Assembly (NCBI GenBank): GCA_021234155.1
Contig: JAJEKV010000009.1
Location: 12,282,546-12,346,545 of the forward strand
Direction of reading: 5' to 3'
DNA length: 64,000 nt
DNA from: Isoetes taiwanensis
Lineage: Eukaryota; Streptophyta; Lycopodiopsida; Isoetales; Isoetaceae
The notes beneath the pieces were generated by a model. The model had not been told where the DNA came from and did not search any database. It worked only from the letters and a program-made list of their open reading frames with translations. Position numbers and translations under genes: made by a program. Positions 53,712 through 63,620 of this stretch are shown here, one piece after another; within the stretch, counting starts at the first letter, position 1; each line of letters begins with the position of its first letter.

Positions 53712-54083
53712 ATGGATTCTCTGCTGCGATGGGGTCTAGGAGTTCCGGCACTGCAAACCTTCTCCACCACCACCAGAAGCAGGCCGGCATTTGCAAAAGT
53801 CATTCTGCCAGTTTCTTCCACGCTTAAATCGCAGGAAAATGTCGAAATTAGGGCAAAAGCCATAGCCGGAGCTCTGTTTGGTGCTTTAGCTAATTCTTCT
53901 TCTTCGCAGGCTTTGCAGTATATCGTGGATGTCGGATCTGAAGTAAGAAAGTCTGGATTAGGGAGTATTGCGGCTTCGGTTGGCTTTGAAACTTTGTTAA
54001 ATTTAGGGGCTGTGTCAGAAGCTTTTGCAGCTCAAGGGCCTTCCAATGATTCAAGAGGATTATTGCTTCTTGGCCGGCAATAG
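53712..54083 (+). CDS. Sigma factor N-terminal exon with transit-peptide-like start
   Basis: The frame from MDSLLRWGLGVPALQTF continues through a Ser/Thr/Arg-rich stretch (STTTRSRPAFAKVILPVSS) typical of chloroplast transit peptides. It then encodes KAIAGALFGALANSSSS, VGSEVRKSGLGSIAASVGF and EAFAAQGPSNDSRG. A tandem 18-bp duplication precedes the start (gatggattctctgctgcgatggattctctgctgc), so an upstream in-frame ATG at 53,664 also exists. Plastid sigma factors are nuclear-encoded subunits that guide the plastid-encoded RNA polymerase to promoters. Sequence after 54,083 continues with coding-like pieces (GLIAGIGIGAAVEESSFLLD) in another frame. Confidence 0.55.
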   Translation: MDSLLRWGLGVPALQTFSTTTRSRPAFAKVILPVSSTLKSQENVEIRAKAIAGALFGALANSSSSQALQYIVDVGSEVRKSGLGSIAASVGFETLLNLGAVSEAFAAQGPSNDSRGLLLLGRQ

Positions 54084-55387
54084 GTTGGGTTTTGTTTAAA
54101 CATTTTGCAGTCTGCATTGAATCAGCTAAACTAAATGAGGTCTTCCAAAGGACTGATTGCCGGAATTGGAATTGGGGCTGCTGTTGAGGAATCATCTTTT
54201 CTGCTAGATTCTTCTTTTGCACAGGCTACCGAGGAGATTGCTAGCATTGCACCACAGCAGCTGCAGATTCATCAAAAATCATTCATGGCATAGAGCAGAG
54301 CAAATGGTATTGCCTGCTATGGCCAAATTCTTCCATATCCACTTCTGCAATCCAAATTTCCTTTTTCGGAATCACTAATTCCGTCTCTGCACTGCGATTT
54401 GGTAATTTTTGGGCAATTTTTCTTTGAAATTTTGCACTTAATCTGCTCGGGCACGTGGTTAAGGGAGGCCAACCCCTCCCTTTCATGGACTATGCAAAAT
54501 AACCCACGTGCATAACCCACTCAAGGGAGGGGTTATCCTCCTCTTAGGCAATTTAGGCGGTCCTAGCTGCTTCTAAAATTCTAAGTTTTGATAAGGTGAG
54601 AAATCATTAGTTATGCTTTAGATAATTATCTATGCCTTAGACACATTTCTTAACGTAGAGCCTCATATTTCAAAGATAACACCATCACACCAACATTCAA
54701 AATTCATCTATATTATAATGTTTATTCTCTAAATCCTGGATTTGGATCCCGCCCTAGATCCTAGGGCCACAAATTACCTGACTACATCGAAGGGTCCAAA
54801 TTTAGTCTATTTTCCAACTTACCTTTCTAGGGTTTCTTTACGGTGAGCAGCTTTTTCGTGTGCTTTGAGGTGCCTCGACTCACCGAGATGGATGCGGGAG
54901 ATAGAGGAGGAGATAAGGATCCGCAAAGATCTGTGGTGAGTATGATAGCCATCGTTTCGAGCTTGATAATTGCCGCCATGGCGGGAGATATCACTGCCAC
55001 ATGCACACTCTGCTGTGCCGGACCTGCTTAGGGCAGAACAAAATCACCTGTTTGTTGGAGCTCCCTGTGTGGCCTCTTCTCATTTGAAGTTCATGAAGAT
55101 TATTGCTCATAGCCTTTTGGTTTTTGAGGTATTTTTTCTTCGCAGTGGATCCTTTCTCTTTGTGACAATCCTTAACTTTCTATTAAAACCCTCGCACATC
55201 ATTCGTAGTTTTAGGGCTCATATTGTTCTTGGCATCAGAGATCACGTTTTCCCACTTGAATGCCGATTGTGGGCATCCGTTTTTACAGTTCTTCAGGTAA
55301 GGTGAAGAAAAGCTTGCTGAACTTGATCTATATCTTCATGTAATATTTCCAACTGACAGATTCCTAATGGATAGAAGCTAATGGATA

Positions 55388-55627
55388 ATGGCTGAGAAAT
55401 TACTTAAGACTATAGAGAAAGATTCATCTCGGCAAGAACAAATAGGGCACATTGGAAAGCTTATAGCAGTTAAAGAAGAAGATCCTGACAAGTTGCAGGA
55501 CCAAGAGGCTGTACATGCCAAGTTAATTGTGATAGAAGAAAGAATATCTGTTGGCCTCACATCATCTATTGTTAGGCCCAAATCTGTAGAAGAAAACTTA
55601 GTGTTGCCATTTGTTGAAAGAGCATGA
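55388..55627 (+). CDS. Sigma factor internal exon
   Basis: The frame reads MAEKLLKTIEKDSSRQEQIG, then EERISVGLTSSIVRPKSVEE and NLVLPFVERA. It is hydrophilic and helical, lying between the N-terminal exon and the region-3 exon, and conserved in A1 (10,880-11,095) with indels at CAG/CTG sites. I place it in the variable part before the conserved sigma regions on position alone; it has no diagnostic motif. Confidence 0.4.
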   Translation: MAEKLLKTIEKDSSRQEQIGHIGKLIAVKEEDPDKLQDQEAVHAKLIVIEERISVGLTSSIVRPKSVEENLVLPFVERA

Positions 55628-55798
55628 AATAATCCAAATGGCCACAGGATCATCGATTTCTCAAAACTAAATCTACCGCCGTATTGTCCATAAGGGACAT
55701 GATTTCAGCCCGCATTACAAGAGAAAATGACCGAATGGGTGTGGAAGAATTGGGGGAGGGGGGGATTGCTAGATACCTATATATGTCCGTTCTGAGCC

Positions 55799-56294
55799 TT
55801 GACAGAGTCACCGGAGGGATGGTCCGCGAATGTGAAAAGGGGTCCAATAAGCTTTTCCTCGCTAACAAAGATTGGAGAAATGGCCAGCAAAAGTGCCTTG
55901 GCAGAGTTTGTTGGCTTGAGTGTGACCAGGATAAATACTCTTATGAATTGGTCAAAGCCAATTTGGTCTCTTGACATACCTATTGGTGATGGCACTACAA
56001 CCTTTACGGTAAGCTTGTATTCTGCTTGATTCAACTGCTATTAAACAGGTGCTGATAGCCTTAACATTGCAGGAGATACTTGCAGATGAGACTTCTGAAT
56101 GTACTGAGAAAGTTACCAGTGCATTGTGGCTAAAAGAAGATGTGGACAAGGTTTTGCATACTTTAAAACTACAGGGGCGAGAGATTATACGGCATCGATT
56201 TGGTCTGGCTGGTGGCAGGTCTAAGACTCTTGAAGAAGTGGGTTACATGTACAATGTGACTAGGGAACACATACATTTATTGGGTGGGGGTTAG
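55799..56294 (+). CDS. Sigma factor regions 3 and 4
   Basis: Two exons joined over a 64-bp GT-AG intron (56,009-56,072). The first encodes ALAEFVGLSVTRINTLM and WSLDIPIGDG, the region-3 pattern (LA-x-x-x-G-L-S ... S-L-D-x-P-I-G-D). The second encodes EDVDKVLHTLK, GREIIRHRFGL and GGRSKTLEEVGYMYNVTREH, a clear region 4 helix-turn-helix that reads the -35 promoter element. The frame ends HLLGGG and a stop instead of the usual RIRQIE helix, so the C-terminus is truncated or altered. In the other copy these exons are inverted. Confidence 0.8.
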
Positions 56295-56461
56295 AAACTT
56301 AATTTGATATATGTGCCATGGTTGTATGTGGTGGCAAATTCAGCTGCCTGAGCAGAACTTGGCTGCCTGGTTAGAAACTTAATTTGACATATGTGCCATG
56401 GTTGTATGTGGTGGCAAATTCAGCTGCCAATAAGTTTGAGCAGAACTTGGCTGCCTGACTA
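56294..56461 (+). repeat. Tandem duplication after the sigma region 4 exon
   Basis: The block containing 'atatgtgccatggttgtatg' and 'tggcaaattcagctgcc' occurs twice, at about 56,297-56,371 and 56,372-56,461. The same pair is present, inverted, in A1 at about 11,580-11,760. Confidence 0.85.
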
Positions 56462-56717
56462 GAAGGAATATGGATATATCTTATCTCTAATGCTCTGGCT
56501 TTTATTATGTTTCTTTAGGAGGGATTGTATTTGAATTATTACTGTGATATCAAAAATGGCTACCAGTTCAGCTGATGTAGCAGTACCTGAAGGTAATACA
56601 TATTTGGGATCCCAGAGAATAATCTGATGGAACTTTTAAGGTTCTCACGTGCTGCTTTTCACTCCCCAACAGAGATCAGGTGGTGTCTTGGAGGCTGTTT
56701 TAGAAGATCGGCTACAA

Positions 56718-56981
56718 CTAGTTTGAGTTGTAAACTTGTTTCAGTGTTGGACGAAACAGGGTATGCTTTGAGAGTGATTTCATGGTTTGGTTGTAGTGTA
56801 GTTCAATGAGATGCGTATCTGAAGGATCGATTTTTAAGTAGATAGAACCTCCAGACTGCCCTGAAATGGTCAAAGCTATGTCAGATTTTGGCAAGTTGAA
56901 TTTTGTAAACTCTTGAGTTTGAATTGAGACCACGTGGATGGAAAGAGGTGTATGCCTGATATTATTGTACTCTGATAACAA
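56718..56981 (-). CDS. Conserved minus-strand terminal exon, unknown protein (copy A2)
   Basis: Same 87-codon frame as at 12,167-12,430, with acceptor TTTTGTTATCAG/AG at its start (near 56,971) and a stop at 56,718. It contains TISGQSGGSIYLK and KHTLFRPTLKQVYNSN at the end. It may be the last exon of a gene convergent with the sigma gene. No upstream exon is recognisable in the A/T-rich DNA up to 57,720. Confidence 0.35.
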   Translation of the reverse strand: MLSEYNNIRHTPLSIHVVSIQTQEFTKFNLPKSDIALTISGQSGGSIYLKIDPSDTHLIELHYNQTMKSLSKHTLFRPTLKQVYNSN

Positions 56982-57720
56982 AATTCAATGGGAAAAAAAA
57001 TTGAGCATCTTGGTCTTCTGTACTCTTCCATTTTATAAAATAAAATAAAAATGCTCAAATGAACCATATGCTGAAATATACCAATTAATTAGAAGATATC
57101 ACAATTTAGAACCATGTAAAAAAATCATGAACCCTCAAATTTTATTACGCTAATACATGAAGGTTGAATACTATGGTCTCTTATCGTATTAGCAAACTTG
57201 CCACGTGAAGCACAGTAAGGCTGATATCATGAAAAAAAAAACACACTAGTTTTTCACATTATCGTGGAAGCAAAATCATACTGGTATATCTAAACCAAGC
57301 ATAGTTTTATTGATAATTAGTCACTATAAAATACCATAATAATTATACACTAAAATAACAAAGATGATTAATCGCTATAAAATATCATACTAATTACGCA
57401 CGTAAAATTACAATGTCAATAAACCAAGAATAATAGATGTGATCAAATATCATTCCGATAAACGTGATAAATTAAGTAGTAGCACATATCATATATTCAA
57501 GTTGTCATAAAAACTAGCTATAAATTATCATATTTCAATACCATGTGAAGAAACACTATTCGTATATCATGTTACTAAACTGCATTGATGAACTATATGG
57601 TATAACTAGACATGATTTGTAAACTTTTTGGCCCACATACCGGTATTGATTTTAGGAGTTGGTTTTTACTACGAAATCATTAGAAAAAGATCATACTAAT
57701 TCAATTTTGGGGGCCTTGTG
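56982..57720. other. Non-coding A/T-rich end of segment A2
   Basis: About 740 bp with no gene, collinear with 12,431-13,171. It ends in GGGGGCCTTGTG where gypsy sequence takes over. Confidence 0.6.
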
Positions 57721-58794
57721 CGGCTCAACCCAAATTATCGTGACCGTGTCAAAGCTGAAATTGACAAACTCTTATCCGCAGGCTTGATTTATGAGGTCAA
57801 ACATTCTGAATGGGTGAGCCCCATCGTCATTGCTCTCAAACACAATGGTAAGATCCGCGTTTGCGTGGACTATCGCAAACTCAATCAGGCCACGGAGCGT
57901 GATCACTTCCCGCTTCCCTTCACAGACCAGGTTCTGGAAGAGGTTGCTGGTCATGAAATGTACTCCTTCATGGATGGTTTTTCAGGCTACAATCAAATTT
58001 CAATCAAAGATGCAGATCAACTCAAGACTACCTTTACCACCCCGTGGGGCACTTTTGCCTACAAGGTGGTTTCTTTTGATTTATCCAACTCTCCTTCCAC
58101 GTTTCAACGCATCATGCTCTCGGTCTTTCACGATTATATGAAGGAGAAACCCTTTCTCCAGATCTTTCAAGATGACTTTTCAGCCTATAGTTCCATGGAT
58201 GATCACCTGGCCAAATTAGAGCTTGTCTTTCAAAAATGTGATGAGTCTAGCATTAGTCTCAATCCTGAGAAATGCACCTTTTGCGTCACCTCAGGTGTTC
58301 TGTTGGGTCATGTGGTTAGTAAAGAAGGCATCACCACGGATCCTGCTAAAATCAGTTGTGTGCTTAAGGCTCAAGCACCTTCTAATATCAAAGAGACACG
58401 TTCCTTCCTGGGTAAGATAAATTACTATTCCACCTTCATTCTAGGACTTGCAGCCATTGCTGATCCCGTTCATAAACTCACGGGTGATGAATCCACTTGG
58501 GCTTGGAATTCCCATGCAGAAGCTGCTTTCCAACAGTTGAAGCTCTTACTTACTCAGGCACCCATGCTTGTTCCTCCTCAATGGGACAAGCCTTTTCATG
58601 TACATGTTGATGTCCTCGCGTTTGCTATTGGCGCTGTTCTCTCTCAAGTATATGATGCGCACACCGATAAGCCAAACCGTTATGCCAGCAGAAAACTCAA
58701 TCCTGCTGAGCGCAACTATTCTGCAACCGAACGGGAAGCCTTGGACTTAGTTTTTTGTGTCCAACGCTTCCGTCATTATTTGTTGGGAAGCTAG
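57721..58794 (+). CDS. Gypsy B2 reverse transcriptase and RNase H, intact frame
   Basis: An open frame of 358 codons begins inside RT (RLNPNYRDRVKAEIDKLL). It contains VCVDYRKLNQATERDHFPLP, FMDGFSGYNQI, the catalytic IFQDDFSAYS (usually F/Y-M/V-DD; Gln precedes DD here), LNPEKCTFCV and LLGHVVS. RNase H follows with FHVHVDVLAFAIGAVLSQ, RNYSATEREALDLVF and FRHYLLGS. It ends at a TAG (58,792-58,794), where both copies share TAG in place of a probable CAG. RNase H sequence resumes with KFFVDHQALLYLINKA. The N-terminal part of pol is missing because the copy starts at the sigma junction. Confidence 0.92.
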   Translation, partial: RLNPNYRDRVKAEIDKLLSAGLIYEVKHSEWVSPIVIALKHNGKIRVCVDYRKLNQATERDHFPLPFTDQVLEEVAGHEMYSFMDGFSGYNQISIKDADQLKTTFTTPWGTFAYKVVSFDLSNSPSTFQRIMLSVFHDYMKEKPFLQIFQDDFSAYSSMDDHLAKLELVFQKCDESSISLNPEKCTFCVTSGVLLGHVVSKEGITTDPAKISCVLKAQAPSNIKETRSFLGKINYYSTFILGLAAIADPVHKLTGDESTWAWNSHAEAAFQQLKLLLTQAPMLVPPQWDKPFHVHVDVLAFAIGAVLSQVYDAHTDKPNRYASRKLNPAERNYSATEREALDLVFCVQRFRHYLLGS

Positions 58795-58830
58795 ATCAAG
58801 TTCTTTGTTGATCATCAGGCTCTTCTTTAT

Positions 58831-60340
58831 TTGATCAACAAGGCCACGCCCACGGGCCGCATTGCTCGTTGGGTCCTTCTTCTGCAAGAATTCGCTCCCT
58901 TCGAAATTGTCCATAAGGCAGGCAAGTCTCATGTGGTGTCTGATTACCTCTCACGCATCCACACAGATGATACCTCAACGGGTGTTTCTGACGCCTTTCC
59001 AGACGCTCAACTGTTCCTTGTCACAGCCACGCCCCATTGGTTCCACAACTTTCAGCAGTATCTTCTCACTGGTGCTCTTCCCTCAGAAGATCCCACGCTC
59101 TCTCCTGAAAAGCTTCACTCACGTCGCCGTCAGTTTCTCCGTGAAGTCCGTGACTACACCATGGTTGCGGGACATCTGTACAAACGCGGTAAAGACATGG
59201 TCCTCCGTCGTTGTGTCCTTCCTCATGAGGTGCCCGATATCGTTCGACAAACCCATGATGGGCTTGGTGGTGGTCATTTCAGTGGTGACGCCACGGCACG
59301 CAAAATTCTTTTGGCAAGATACTTCTGGCCCACGATCTTCAAGGATGCCCACGCTCACGCTCGCACGTGTGACATCTGCCGACGTGTGGGCGACCCACGC
59401 CCGCGGACGCTCTTCCGTTGACGGCCGCCACACCACTTTCCTTCAAAAATGGGGAATGGACTTTATGGGGCCCATGGACCCTCCGATGGCACACCCGCGT
59501 CTGCCATTATTCTCGTCATCGATTATGCTACAAAATGGCAGAGGCTTGTGCCCTTCGACAACAACATCGCACCGACACGCCAAGGTTCTCTATACGCATC
59601 ATCATCACACGCTTTGGTTATCCCACTGAACTTGTTAGTGATCGTGGTGTCCATTTTGTCAATCATACCATCAAGGAGTCGACGGAGTTATCTTCACATC
59701 CAAAGAAGAGTACACCTTATTATCCTCAAGGGAATGGTTTGGCTGAAAGTACCAACAAAACTCTCATCACCGCTCTCTCAAGAAAATTTGTGATGCTTCG
59801 CGCATTGGCAAGACAAGTTGCCTCATCGTCTTTGGGTTTACAACACTAGTTTCAAAATAGCTACCGCCACACCTTTCAAGTTGGTTTATGGTCAAGAAGC
59901 TCTTATGCCCTTGAATATATCCTCCCACTCTTCGCTTTTAACTTGCTACATCACATAATCCACCAAATGCTCTTAAAGAAAGGGTTTATCAACTTGAAAC
60001 GCTTAGATGAACTTAGAAGAGATGCTTATATTCGTGTTCTTCATGGCCAACGATTTAGTAAATCGCTGCATGACAAACATCTTAAAAACAAAACATTTCA
60101 AGAAGGTGATTTGGTTCTGCTTTATGACTCTAGTTATAAAAATTTTCGGATAAATTAAAATTTTGGTGGTTGGGACCAAAATTATTCAAAGTTGTGCAAC
60201 CCAAGTGTTTTCAAACCGGTCGAAAGATGGCACTCCATTACCTTTTTTTATTGTTAATGGTTTTGCCTAAAACAATTTCATCTGTATAGACAAAGCCGCT
60301 CGGACAAATGATCAACATCAAAATAACGACTCGAAGATAG
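58831..60340 (+). pseudogene. Gypsy B2 integrase, corrupted after about 59,380
   Basis: Open from 58,831 to about 59,385: end of RNase H, spacer, then the integrase zinc region (HDGLGGGHFSGDATARKILL to CDICRR). From there to 60,340 the frame breaks every 30-100 bp. Comparison with B1 (49,385-50,371) shows the breaks at CAG/CTG triplets. Core motifs (WGMDFMGP-like, VSDRGVHF, YYPQGNGLAES) are still readable in shifting frames. Confidence 0.85.
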
Positions 60341-62085
60341 TGACTAAGCGGCATATTTATATTATATTAGTGGCGAAAAACAAAAGGTGGGCATTGCCCA
60401 TATACATCCGCTATGGGCAGCCTAACAATACTCGGTTTGAGCAGAGGTGATGCGAGCACAAAGGTAGCGGCAGTGCTCAGGCTCTAGCGCCAGATGAATT
60501 ACCACCTGGATGGGGAGTAGTCTTAGTCGGTGCTTTCGCCATTGCGCCACACCAGCCATCCATCCCATGCCCGCTGGTTTACATTTCCGCAGATCCATCG
60601 CTCATATTTGCGTGTAATCCATTCCGGCAACTAGCCTCAAGATAGTACATTCATCATCCATGCTCGCCGAACCGGTGTCTCAGCCTTCGACCAGCTGCCT
60701 TATAGCCCAACCGCTGAGAGCTCATGATGGACCAATCACACCCTTTGCTTACGTGGTAATGCAAGCTCTTTCTAAATGCGCACTTTTTCTCCTCACGCAT
60801 ATCTAGCCATGGTACCTCCTCGACACTTCTTTTTTATGATATCCCCTCTTGAAGGTTTGGCATTAAAATGACATTCCTTCCTTTCACTCCGCCGGTCATT
60901 AATATTTGTACCTTTTGACCAAGCTATCACATCCCAATCGCTCATTTATGCTTCATCTCCACCGCCATCGTTTCTCCCTTTAACTACCGGAACTTAGCTA
61001 CTTTGCCCTCAATTGACTTTTGCATCTATCGCCACTTGCACCATCAACTGTTCATTCTCCTCATGCCCCTTCGCACAACTTAGGCATAACCAAAACCTTT
61101 TTTATTTCTATCTTCTCATTTCCTCTTCGCTTCCTCACATAACAAGGCTGCGGGTAAAAGCGCACCTAATGACCTGTGGTGCAATTGCAGATTCCTTTTT
61201 CAAAACACCAAAATTTGGTACTTTTGGCATATGTTTTAAACATAAGAACAAAAAAAGGTTGCACATTGAAAAGAACCATTTTTGGAGTGCGGAAAATATT
61301 GTGGTCAAAGTAGAACCAAAATGGGCTTTTATGATACAAGATTGCAAAATACATTACACATAGTCTATGCGCACATAGAGAAAGACACATTAGTTCAAAT
61401 ACATAGGAGATATAAGCTCATGAAAATGTAATCATCACATTTGCATTAAACAAGGCCAATTTCGTTTTTAAAAGCCAAGCGGAACCTTTGAATAGTGATT
61501 TGTCTATGCGCGCGCCATAGACAAAGATAATCAATTTTAAGTACTCTAGAAAGAATGCAAGTCAAATAATAAATAATAATGGCGGCTTGAACTCGATTAG
61601 GTCGAGTTTTAAATATCAAGTGGAACTTGCTTAGCATGAAGGTTTTCTTTGTTAATGTCATCTTAGTCAATCGCTTTAATGCTGGTATCAAGTGGATTCC
61701 CTTTCAAATCTAAAATTTCATGCCTATTTTAGGGTCTCGGATGTAAACTTTGTTTAAAAGGACTAATAAGTAATGTAAAACAAGCATAATTCAAATCTAA
61801 AATTCATGCATGTTTTAGAGTCTCAAATGTAAACTTTTGTTTAAAAATGACTAATTAAATGTAAACTTTGTTTAAAAAAGGACTAATTAAACTTTGTTTC
61901 ACCAACTCCTTTTTGCATCCTTTCTCCGCTAAACCCTCAAAGACCTTGTATGCTAAATTGCTAATCCTCAAAGACCTTGTATGCTAAATTGATATTTCCA
62001 GTCTTTCCTAGACAATCTATAGCCAGTTATTATTATGGACAATGTAGGTGTAAAACCATTCTTCATCATTTCTTCATAGAATATA

Positions 62086-62785
62086 CTAATGTAGGTGCCA
62101 ATTCTTTGGCATAAGTGGAAACATGTAAACGATAAGGCGTTAATATTATCGAGGTGTCGCCCAAATATTACGATCCTCCCTCTTTCCCTTTGTGTTGGTG
62201 TTAGTGGATGTTGCCATTAATCCATCCAAGACTTTTAGGAGTTTGCTTCTATTGTTTAGCAAAGTGCCCATGATAATATGGTTGTTGGTTTGTTCCAAGA
62301 ATCCATTGATTGGTTATGTTCCGGAAGAAATCGCTTTTTGTATAAGGAATGTCATAAGTTTTACATGCTGACCAAGCATTATTGTGGATATTATCTATTA
62401 CATTGTAGTGGCATGCTGTTATAAAAGTCTTTGGAATGGTGCCCAGGGTCGCCACATATCTTGTTTCATGTTACCACTTAAATGTGATGTGATGTAAACA
62501 TTTGTTTTTCATGCGAGTTTTTAGAAGCAGATGAATCTCGCCATCCAATCGCTTTCATTTTATATTTTGCACATCGTTTTCTTGTGGACCGCGCCACTGG
62601 TTATAGACATTTGAAGTCCATATCATATCTTGCTCTTTACATGCAAGGGTTAATCTAGAAGCGTCCGAGAGCTGAGGAACATGGAAAACAATCTGGAGGC
62701 CATCAATCAAGACATTGACCCCGACAAAATCTCGTTACCGATCATGCTTAACAAACATGCATCAATGATTTTATAATATAGAGGA
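62086..62785 (-). mobile_element. Helitron in gypsy B2 LTR (second copy)
   Basis: Same insertion as 52,147-52,864. The 5' end TCCTCTATATTATAAAATC is intact. The 3' end has become CTAA with a destroyed hairpin (GTGCCAATTCTTTGGCA replaces the GCCCAGC/GCTGGGC stem). Confidence 0.8.
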
Positions 62786-62862
62786 TTGCCCACCTTGGTG
62801 GGCACCTCATATGCTTTATCGGCAAGAGTGAGGTAAATGTTGTGTTCCTCATGCCAATTCTT

Positions 62863-62962
62863 NNNNNNNNNNNNNNNNNNNNNNNNNNNNNNNNNNNNNN
62901 NNNNNNNNNNNNNNNNNNNNNNNNNNNNNNNNNNNNNNNNNNNNNNNNNNNNNNNNNNNNNN
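62863..62962. other. Assembly gap of 100 N
   Basis: Exactly 100 N, a conventional placehol­der length. In B1 the bases on both sides are directly contiguous (ccaattctt then ttctttagtg at about 52,933-52,950), so the true missing length is probably zero or nearly so. Confidence 0.9.
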
Positions 62963-62972
62963 TTTCTTTAGT

Positions 62973-62982
62973 GTATATAAAG
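62973..62982 (+). promoter_or_regulatory. TATA box of gypsy B2 LTR
   Basis: GTATATAAAG, conserved with 52,951-52,960, 11 bases after the gap. Confidence 0.5.
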
Positions 62983-63620
62983 AGCATCATGTGAAACCGA
63001 CCTTTTAATGGTAGTTGTTATTTGATTCTGATTGTTATTTGGTTGATTGTGCGTCCTATTCTAAATACTTTGCAAAACCTTCTCCATTCCATAGTTTATT
63101 CCATAGTTCTTTGGATGGTCAATAGCCGATGCATGAACTACATCCAACATGTATAGGGGAATGGAGGTTGGGACTCCATTCAGGTTGCGGTGGGGTCCAT
63201 GACCGTGGCCGAGGCCAGGTGCAAGCAGGGAATGAGCCAACTCCATTCCCCTAAATAGGGAGGCATTTTGTGTAGATCAGGGCATATTTAAGGGGTTTTG
63301 CAAAGCATCACGGAAGCGGTCCAGGTGAAGATTAAGAAGGCGGTCCGTGACATCTGTGAAAGCATTCTGCCGGTCCGGGTCGATGCGCTATACGTGAAAG
63401 CAACAGAGACCCTCTTATTTGTCTGCCGAAGAAATGATACGTATCGCGGGTATGCGCAAAGAAAAACCTCGAGTTCAGAAAAAGTGCAAAAATCAAGAAA
63501 GAGCACGCAAGAACTACCGGTTGAGAGATACGTGCATGCAAGGGCTGCACGTGCAGGCATCGCGAGCTATTCCGGATGCTGACTCGTCGGATGCTTTCTT
63601 GGGTTGAGATGCTTATTCTG

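Larger units (their letters stand above)
53563..57720 (+). other. Sigma-factor gene segment, native order (A2)
   Basis: A 4.16-kb block matching 9,039-13,171 apart from the inversion there. It contains the pieces of a plastid sigma factor gene listed separately, an A/T-rich 3' part and a conserved minus-strand exon. It is bounded left by the gypsy LTR and right by gypsy RT sequence (57,721). Neither end has LTRs, inverted repeats or a Helitron hairpin. Confidence 0.85.
60358..63620 (+). mobile_element. Gypsy B2 3' region and LTR
   Basis: Collinear with 50,399-53,551 (same palindromes, repeats, TATA box and stem-loop, in degraded form) and extending past the point where B1 meets the sigma segment (GGGTTGAGATGC... 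at 63,602). It contains a 100-N gap (62,863-62,962) and about 95 bp of extra sequence (63,306-63,400) absent from B1. Confidence 0.8.

Noticed and set aside
63306-63400. Bacterial contamination
   Set aside because: Only about 95 bp, embedded in LTR sequence on both sides; too short to judge origin.
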